From Nematostella vectensis (taxonomy: Eukaryota > Cnidaria > Anthozoa > Actiniaria > Edwardsiidae), in assembly GCF_932526225.1 (NCBI RefSeq), contig NC_064039.1, positions 9,008,139 to 9,072,138 on the forward strand: a DNA stretch of 64,000 nucleotides. Direction: 5' to 3'. A program made the position numbers and the translations under genes. The notes under the pieces are model-generated. The model was not told the origin of the DNA, searched no databases, and was given only the letters and a program-made list of their open reading frames with translations. Position 1 is the first letter of the stretch. Each line of letters starts with the position of its first letter. Positions 57,101 to 64,000 of this stretch are shown piece after piece.

Positions 57101-60100
57101 CTCAAAGAAACTTTCAATAAACACACTGCTTTCAATATTTTATAATATTTTTCGCGTTTTCCTTAAAAACCATCCCAGTTATATTTAACATTGACTTGAA
57201 GAATACTTTTTCATATTGTGCTATAATTCAAACTACTAGTCCTTCCAGTAAAAAGTTCTATAGGAAGTTCTGTTCTTTTTTTAGGGGGTTTCAGTTGACG
57301 GGGCCATATGTGGTCATGATTTACCAGATGTTAAAGAGAGACTTCATCATCTTCTTCATCATTTACGGGATCTTTGTCATCGGATTCTCACAAGGTACTA
57401 AACATGAAAAAAAAATTTGGTAACATTTACTATACCGGCATATTTACTTTTCCTTCTGTTTCTTTATTTATATCTCAGATTTCATTTAGACCTTCAATTT
57501 CCACTGTCGTATTTTGCAATGCATTACAATGCCTTGTTTTCATCCTTGAGCCTTTCTTACCTCACATACACCCTTACAGGCCAGTACTCAGGGGGGCTTG
57601 TTTCCCTATTTTTGTTTTCCTATTTTTTTAGAAAATACCAATACAATACCAATACAACACCCTTGCAGGCGCTCATGCATTCAGCCAATCCATCTGTTAG
57701 CCAGACTATCGTATCACTCCAAGCTCTTGTGGGTTTAACATCCATTTCTTTTGAAGCCATGTTTCTAGCGGTTTCTGGATACCTGGATGACTCGGTAGAT
57801 GAGCACATGTTCGCGCGCTGGTTCTCCTCGGGACTTGTTTTAATCATCATGTCACTGGGAGAGTTTGGGGTGAGTAGCGCTCAATGGATTTCGTGGAAGC
57901 ACCGGCAGGGACGTACGCAGGATTTTACCAAATTGCAGTCAAAGCATTCAGAAGCTGAATGAGGGCGTGGCCCCTCATCCCCGTGAAGATTTCATAGCTC
58001 CCGCTTTTGGGTTTAAATTGACGGCAATACGTCAGACTTTATTACAACGCGATCCTCTTTCATCTGAGATAGGAAATCAGTCGTCGCATGGCGCTGAACG
58101 ACATAACAGTATGTTATGATTAAGATTTAAAGTATTTCTTCTCACCATATATATAAAACTACGTACATAAAAATAAGTAAAGAGTAAACATTTGATTTTT
58201 ATCCCTCGTTATGCAAATAAGGAAGCCGAATTTTTTTGCAGTCCAGTGACTGCAGGCCTATAGGCTGCGTACGCCCCTGACCGGTGGCCTAGTGTGTTAA
58301 CGCCCGCATTGCAGGCTAAGTGTGTTAGCTCGTCGGCCTCTCATCGCTGTGACCCAAGTTCGAATCCTTGCTCTGACTGGGGATTTTATCGAGTTCATAC
58401 CTTGATTCGAATTGTGTCACAGTGAGTTCTCCGGTGTTTCCAGTCTTCACGGATAAGAACACTAACCCGGAGGGTGCCGTCTCTTCAAGCTGCATTACAC
58501 TAAACTGAATCGAAGAGACACAAAAGAACTACTGGGGACGCAATAGACCCTCTGGCAGTGACCACTCTCACTGACAGTGCTTACTTACAATACACACACG
58601 GGGGCACTTAATATGCAGCCTAGCTCCGTTGTGCCTTCCGCACCAGTATAACTGGTGGACTGGTTAGTACCCGCATTATTGCTGTTTGTTTGTGTTTATG
58701 GGTGATAACTATTTTCGAGAGATTTAGATGAATAGCAATCACTAGTTTAGTGACTTCCTTTCTCTGTGAGTGTTTATGGGTAAATTGTAATGTATCTTGG
58801 CCAACGTATAAAAAGGCAAAAAGCTATAAGTTATAAGAATGCATTTTTTTGGGCAAGTTTTAACGCATAAAGAAGTGTTTGTTAACACAAACACTGGCAC
58901 TTCCGTGCAGAAGTTGGTAGACGTTTTGCGATTGTAACATTGTTCATGAGCAAGGTGTCAGAGAGTAAAAGTCTATTATTTTTAGGATCCTTTGGTGCAG
59001 TTGGTTGAGTCAGATTCTCCCTACAAGATAATTGGCCTGGTAAGTACGTAGTGGTCGCGTAATTCACATCCGAGTTCTGTGTGTGTAATGAATCCAAAAT
59101 GGCAACGATCACCGTGTGGTTGGTGGTCTCACTGGGTGAACTACTTGATCTCGTGTTGTGCTTGCGTTTGCACTTGCTCTTGTCTCCTAGTGAAAACCCC
59201 TTTACCAACCTTACATGGATTATGCCATTACACCTCGGGAAATGCATGCCTGACCGACCACTGATTATACGTATAAGCCGATCTCGCAATATTAATTATG
59301 GGTTACGGTGTGGAACATGTGTAAGAACTGTTGTCTGATAACTTCTTTCAGTTTGTGTTCTTCATATTTATGGTCCTCGGGGCTTTGCTAATCGTCAACA
59401 TGTTGATTGCTATGATGGGTAACACATACCAGTCGGTGTCCGAGACCAAGAAAGAATGGACCAGACAGGTAACATGCTCCTTCCTCTGCCCCACCCCTTC
59501 TGTCCATGCCCAATCACCCATTCATCATCCCCTCCCTCAAAGCCTCCTTATTATCATCTTTGAAATAGTACCCAAACAAATTAATACAGTCCAACCGAGG
59601 ACGGTTATTCGGCTGCGATTTGCCAATAGACCTTTTTTACGATGTTGCGCGCGCATCCAAAATGCCACAGACTGGCGGGCCACCGCTGATATAAAATTGC
59701 GTACGAAGTGGATTTTAAAGACAATGCTATAGAAATGCTACCAGAGTGCTAGATACAAATTGGCGCTAGAGTCAAATTCCACTTTGTCCGCATTTTGTAT
59801 CAGCTGTGGCATTTTTGATGCGGTCTATTTCATTGGCAAGGTCGTATACATACGTTACCAATGCAAGTGCAAGCCAGCTTAGTCCCATGCTTTCTCACCC
59901 GGCTTCTTGATTGGGTTTCCTGTGGTTGCTAAGAGCATTTACGTCACAGTATAATCTATCCCCAGTCCTTTTGCCCTCAGCTAACCACAGCAATCCCAAA
60001 CAGAACGCCATGGAGTAAGTTGAGTGCTTACTGACTCCTTTTGGTTTTGGCAGTGGGCCCAGATAGTGCTCGACATTGAGCGAATGCTGACGCCTGGCAA

Positions 60101-60983
60101 AAGACTCAGGCTACTGCATAAGTACTCTGAGCCAGTGGGCGGTCAGCGGGCACTCATCATGAGACTCCGGCAGCATAACAATAGAGAACAGGTGAACCAA
60201 TCAGCTCATTGAATTCAGAAGCGTTGACCTTTTTGGCTCTTTATTACCTTAGACCAAGAATTACTGAAAATGCTATAGAGTTTTAAAAACGTAGAGCTCA
60301 TTAGCAGGGTATTTCGACATCAATGAGACCAGACTCCAAGAAAACACGGCAGGGCCTCAAGTCTCTGCCAGCCGCCATTTTATCTTCCTAGCAAAGAACA
60401 GAATGTGGAAAAGAATCTATTTCTATCGACTGGTTTAGAGAAGCCATTGTGAAATTTTGTATACCTTGTTAAAAACAAAGCAGAAAAGTGTATTTCGAGA
60501 TTTCTTCAAATAATTTCAGGGCCGTAGCAAGTGCCTCGCCCCCCAATATTTTGAAAAATTATTATAAAAAGTCCAGTATGGGGGTGGCTGTGCCCTCCCC
60601 CCAATATTTTTTTATGTATTGTGCCCCCCCTCCCCCCCCCCCCCACAATATTTCGAACCCTGCCACGGCCCTGAATTTATCTTCGAATATGAAATGAAAA
60701 CAAATACGAAAGTTTAACCGACAGAGTCATCTCACAATACAGACTTTCTATAAAATATGTTTTTACTAAATAAATCTGTATAAAAGTTATTTCAATTTCA
60801 ATAAATATTCGTATAATTATAAAATCATATTATTTTGTAAATATAAATGCATTTTTTCCCAATAGCAATTATTTGTCCCATCTCTTTTCAGAGTAAAGTA
60901 TCCCATGATCCCAAGCAACACAAAGCGTCCAATCCGAGCAATGGGGCGGCCACATTCCACAAAGATGCCGAGTACCTAAAATA
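43458..60983 (+). CDS. TRPV-type cation channel, Nanchung/Inactive-like, 18 exons
   Basis: Exons: 43458-43866, 45066-45248, 46919-47114, 47651-47804, 48212-48346, 49897-49989, 52440-52496, 52842-52924, 53378-53453, 54213-54362, 54580-54687, 55565-55716, 57285-57394, 57669-57869, 58986-59039, 59352-59468, 60054-60191, 60892-60983. Ankyrin repeats ([62 protein letters not shown]) precede six TM segments. An extracellular loop has several N-glycosylation sites. The pore has IIMSLGEFG, resembling Nan/Iav channels. S6 ([20 protein letters not shown]) is followed by a TRP-box-like W..Q helix. Such channels mediate Ca2+-permeable mechanosensory or chemosensory currents. The junction 57394/57669 does not keep frame with canonical sites (see findings). 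All other borders fit. Confidence 0.9.
44078..44935. mobile_element. Non-autonomous DNA transposon (about 810 bp) with flanking 25-bp direct repeats
   Basis: The terminal inverted repeats AGTTTAAAGGCCGC.TTAA.GTCGC lie at about 44109 and 44908. No transposase frame lies inside. The flanks carry the near-identical direct repeat ATCTAAGCATCGATCTAACTAA (44081-44102; 44914-44935, one mismatch), much longer than usual target duplications. Confidence 0.65.
45287..45396. repeat. Short palindromic element in TRPV intron 2
   Basis: CTTACTAACCGAG..GGTCATGCCGA pairs with TCGGCATGACC..CGAGGTTAATAAG. It is probably a short MITE or the remnant of one. Confidence 0.6.
46260..46750. other. TRPV intron 2: degenerate GCGGATTT-rich stretch
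   Basis: Repeated, diverged GCGGATTT / CACGGAT words occur at 46440-46710, then a C-run. No exon was recognised. It may be an old minisatellite. Confidence 0.4.
48415..49765. repeat. 27-bp array in TRPV intron 5
   Basis: There are about 50 units of a sequence like GGCAGCCATTCCTGACTTGTC plus ACACTA. Because 27 is a multiple of 3 and the unit lacks stops on the minus strand, two long antisense frames appear (49074-48418 and 49908-49084) encoding [13 protein letters not shown] nonapeptides. No resemblance to the flanking exon junctions was seen. Confidence 0.92.
49976..52415. repeat. Donor-derived array after TRPV exon 6
   Basis: There are about 65 units of 37 bp. Each contains AACTAGACACG|GTAGGCTATG, identical to the true exon 6 end and donor at 49989/49990, and then GTCAAATGCCACTAGG. 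The array starts at the junction and fills all but the last about 25 bases of intron 6. GT is kept in virtually every copy. Confidence 0.95.
54430..54610. repeat. Tandem duplication of the TRPV exon 11 acceptor
   Basis: The true acceptor is TCTCCCTCTAG|TTCCGTGCTGT at 54579/54580. About 96 bp upstream an earlier copy reads CTCCCCCTGGTTCCGTGCTGT and continues through CATCTGGGCTATCT. A third, partial copy has ACATCTGGGCTATCTC near 54440. The upstream copy has TGG instead of TAG at the junction, so its acceptor is lost. Confidence 0.85.
54690..55420. repeat. 28-bp array in TRPV intron 11
   Basis: There are about 25 units of CCTTCCTTGATAACCAGCCC plus AGATAACA. It starts right after the exon 11 donor. 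The first unit's AACCAGCC is complementary to GGCTGGT at that donor, but the array does not copy the junction in sense orientation. Confidence 0.88.
55695..56850. repeat. Donor-derived array after TRPV exon 12
   Basis: There are about 18 units of 60 bp. Each contains CTTAATGTTCTGCAA|GTAAG and TTAGATCCTAGC, against the true exon 12 end CTTAATGTTTTGCAA|GTAAG at 55716/55717. Twenty-two exon bases are copied with one mismatch. Subtypes (GTAGC / CTAGC; CTTT / TTTT) recur in a three-unit pattern. Confidence 0.93.
56974..57175. mobile_element. MITE family A, copy 3, inverted interior and truncated right end
   Basis: It begins TTGAAGCCGCATTGTCACC. The interior matches the other two copies in reverse orientation (GGAGGTCCGACGGAAACC; ATCCGCTCTAAATTATCA). 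The right terminus is missing. Confidence 0.7.
58265..58600 (+). mobile_element. tRNA-derived SINE candidate
   Basis: An A-box-like GTGGCCTAGTG (58283) is followed by a B-box-like AGTTCGAATCC (58351) at tRNA-like spacing, but the sequence does not fold as an intact tRNA. An unrelated body follows. It lies in TRPV intron 14. Confidence 0.5.
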
Positions 60984-61275
60984 GTACGTAACGTGACCAT
61001 CACGTGTCGTGCCGGGTACCTAAAAAAAGCCCGTCACGTGACCATCACGTGACATACCATGACTGGCAGCAGTCATCGACATGGAGCAACCTGTTGTAAC
61101 TCAAATTCACGACATCAATATTGGTCTCCAAGCGACAACCAATAACAAGTCGCATGTCATGGAAACTGACATCGCGGAAGTTTTAAAGTCAACCGTCTGA
61201 ACGCAACCTGATTTTAAAAATGTATATCTCTAAATTGTTTCTTTTACCATGATGCGTGGATCCACTAATTGCAAT
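60984..61275. other. Convergent 3' ends of TRPV and DUF229 gene 2
   Basis: Only 292 bp separate the two stop codons. A short duplicated block with CACGTGACCATCACGTG palindromes lies at 60990-61055. No clear poly-A signal was assigned. Confidence 0.5.
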
Positions 61276-64000
61276 TTATGCCTTCTTGGGTCTAAAGTTT
61301 TTGCAGACGCAAAATTTCCGTAAATACGGGAATTTTTTGACGATGCATTTTGGCTGATCTCCGTACTTGTTTACTCGACTGAAGTTTGGGTTGACTGTCA
61401 CGTGACCCGCCGCGCCAATTTTGACCGTGACCTCAAATAGCGCTTGCATGGGCTCTGTTTCCATGGTGATGAGGAAATGCGCATCATCGTTGGTTGGTTC
61501 TCCGAAATTCACCTTGTCATCCGTGTCTTGATTTGTGCTGGAAAACCGCTGGACCTTGTCATTGGGCTCGTATCTCACTGCGCTGTGAACAGTGGTCAGC
61601 GTGATTTGATGGCAAGACATGCGCAGGATGTCTGTACTGTTGAGCCGCGCGTTGATGTGCTGCACAGCGGCCTGTGCTGCTTTAGTAATATCGGGTCTTT
61701 TGTGGTCAGCGGCCTTGAATTGGAGGCATGGGCACCAGTGTTCATCTATTACTACGGAAAAAAGTTTTGACATTCGTTATACGCCTATTTTAAAAACGTT
61801 GCCAGTGCCAATGGCGAAAGGGAAAATAACATTTTTGAACGTTGCTTTGTATGATGATAAATTAACTAATCGTATGATTTATCCACATTGCCGTGTGTTC
61901 TGTAGAAATAAAACGAGCACTTGCAACCTGTTTTTTAAATAGGTGTATATAGCATGTTTGTAGATAGCATGAATATTTCTTTGTATGGTATGATTTTAGA
62001 CTTTTTTTCATAAATGTCACCGTATTTTCTTTTTTAATCAAAATTAATCCACGCAGGTATCTGCAGGTCAGAAAAAAACTGCGAATTGCAATTATTAAAA
62101 AAAACATTTATTGGATGTATTAAAACACAATAACATGCACATTAATAAATTATTTTAAAATGTATTACGTTAATAAATCATTTTAAAATATATACGGTCT
62201 GATTTGATTTGGAGCAGATGGCCAGAGAAGAAAAGATGGTATGACTAGAAAAACTACAGACACAGCTATAGACTCACTAAGTGGTTCACGAGCGCATGGT
62301 GGAATCAGGGAGCAAAGATCAAACGAAGGGCTAGAGATCAGCGAAATCCCTCCCTGCTCATCTGACGAGATGGTTTCGACACCGGTTGACCCCTTCATTG
62401 ACGGTTAATTTTATTTGTGTATTTGGATCGAAAAAGTTTCTGGATGGATCAAGTGACCTATTACCACAGCTAAGGATGTCTATTTGATCATAATTGATCC
62501 ATGGTCAGTGAATTACTACTCTGGAGATGTACACGACCCGAAATGATCACCAAAAGTACCCCAAGCGATTCCTGGACCCGAAACCATACCAGGAGTCCCC
62601 GAAATCGACCTCAAGGAATTGCGGTAATGGACAAAGGGAAAGCAGAAGAAATCACTTGCAATTCTTAAAGCATAATTAAGGGTTTTGCCCCGGCGGTAAA
62701 CCCATAAACAGAGTCCAAAACAAATACACAAATTTTAATTGCTACTGAAAGGAATACAACATTAGCATAGCACAGCCTTACTCAGAACAACCAAACTGTT
62801 GAACTTCCATCACACTCTAAACATTTGCAGTTCCGACACATGACTGACTATATAAATCTCGTTTCCGGTAAACATCACCCCTAAAAATCCATATTCCTTT
62901 GAAAACCAAACGTGTATTTCACCACGAAATCCATGATCACATGAGCGAATATTTACCGACACAGCATTTTAGGCAGTAAAATGCACTCGAACAACCCTTT
63001 TACTACCGGGGGAGGGGGGGGGAGATGATTAGAGAGTAGTGAGTGGGGGAGGGCTTATTCCAAAAAGGGGCCCGTCTGCTTTGCGTTCCCCAAGTAGCTA
63101 AAATCCCGTCTCGGTAACCGTTTGCCTTTGCTATCTGTGGTTCCGGTAAGTGGATTTTTATTATAACCTTAGTTATGACCTGACTACTAAGAACACAAAC
63201 CGTTGACTTACATGCATCCTTGCAGGCACGTGTGACGGGGAACTTGGAAAAGAAGCTGCTCGTCTTCTCATTGGCTGTACTAACATCCGGGTAATTGAGC
63301 ACGTGGCTTAGCGTGGCGTGGAGATCAAAGGGCGAACTGATCACGTGCTGGTTATGCTCCAAGGCTGCAATAATATCTGGAAATTTTGACCCCAGCCATT
63401 CAGGGACCGATACGGATAACCATGGCAACCGCTCTTCGAGCTTACCCTGCATGGTGAGTCTGACGTCATCATTGCGTGATCCGTGATCTCCGAACAAGAC
63501 GATCATGGTGTTGTTATGGTAACCGCCCTGGACCAGCTTCTCGAGCATGCACAATACGTCGTAATCACCGTAGCTCAGGTGGTTCGGGTGCGCATGTGCT
63601 AAGTATGACACGAAGCCCATCGCGAACTTAGGAGTACTGTTGTACGCATGGAAGAAGCTCATCAAATAATCCATCGTGTGATTCACCATGGAAACGCCAT
63701 TTGAACACAGCCCGGGATCATCGCGTAGTTCAGCTTCCTCGAGCGCGAGCCAAAAGGGTCGCATGTAGTGGTGATACGCGGGCTTTTTGAACCCGTTGAG
63801 CCGCAGGTTGAAAGCCGACATCTTGGGGTCGTCCTCTGCGTATAACGTGACGTACCCACGTGACTCGAACTCTCTGCTGACCCATGGCCACTTGTCCACG
63901 TGATCACTGAACAAGTAGCCACGCCTTGCTTCCGGTAAGTCGCCTACGAACTGACCCGTGAGGAGCGCCGTTAGCTGGGGCGTGGTCGCGTCCCCCACAA
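61276..64000 (-). CDS. DUF229-family sulfatase-fold protein, gene 2 (partial)
   Basis: The exon 64000-63212 is open at the right edge, and the last exon is 61751-61276. The border (GCAT|GTAAGT and CCGTAG|TAATAG) keeps frame. It shares with gene 1 the order of GDATTPQLTALLTG, LYAEDDPKMSAFN, MRPFWLALEE, a SYLAHAHPNHLSYGD segment, an FGDHGSR metal motif and a C-terminal IDEHWCPC..KFCVC domain. The N-terminal anchor and nucleophile region are outside the window. It lies in opposite orientation to gene 1, about 21 kb away, so it is a dispersed rather than tandem duplicate. Confidence 0.9.
62350..62525. repeat. Dispersed repeat family B, copy 2
   Basis: It matches 12985-13155 in several ordered blocks (GACGGTTAATTTTA; TGTATTTGGAT; GAATTACTACTCTGGA). 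It lies in the intron of DUF229 gene 2. Confidence 0.65.

Noticed and set aside
58283..58365. Functional tRNA gene
   Set aside because: A and B box words are present but acceptor and anticodon stems do not pair; a SINE remnant is more likely.

Overview
This window looks like nuclear DNA of a metazoan, most likely a cnidarian (anthozoan). The cellular genes are animal families split into many short GT-AG exons: a RhoBTB GTPase, an ADAM metalloprotease-disintegrin, TMEM128, a Nanchung/Inactive-type TRPV channel and two DUF229 sulfatase-fold proteins. The capsid-encoding element near the left end also resembles, from memory, a family common in cnidarian genomes. No database search was possible, so the assignment is inference.

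Layout. 1-2458: RHOBTB (-). About 3868-12660: a GC-rich block in AT-rich host DNA that reads as a degraded Polinton-like / PRD1-adenovirus-lineage element. It carries a zinc-finger ORF, a truncated large replication-type protein, two small minus-strand proteins, an A32-like packaging ATPase, a double-jelly-roll major-capsid-like protein, a coiled-coil membrane protein, a 365-aa protein and further small proteins. Most of these genes carry frameshifts or stops. 13396-13759: a secreted Ig-like first exon (-). 16144-34212: a 27-exon ADAM gene (-), with prodomain, HExxH protease, disintegrin, cysteine-rich, EGF-like, transmembrane and proline-rich tail regions. 35108-39870: DUF229 gene 1 (+). 41955-43298: TMEM128 (-), head to head with a TRPV-type channel at 43458-60983 (+, 18 exons). 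61276-64000: DUF229 gene 2 (-), running off the right edge.

The most unusual feature is in the introns of the ADAM and TRPV genes. They hold many tandem arrays, and at least eight of these are built from copies of the neighbouring exon-intron junction: the splice site plus a few to about 30 exon bases. Some are donor arrays (about 65 copies of one TRPV donor) and some are acceptor arrays (about 36 copies of one ADAM acceptor). Other arrays in the same introns show no relation to a junction.

The window also holds MITE-like elements, a tRNA-derived SINE candidate, long perfect palindromes, and an 11-bp GAA-loop hairpin recurring at gene boundaries inside the viral-type element.
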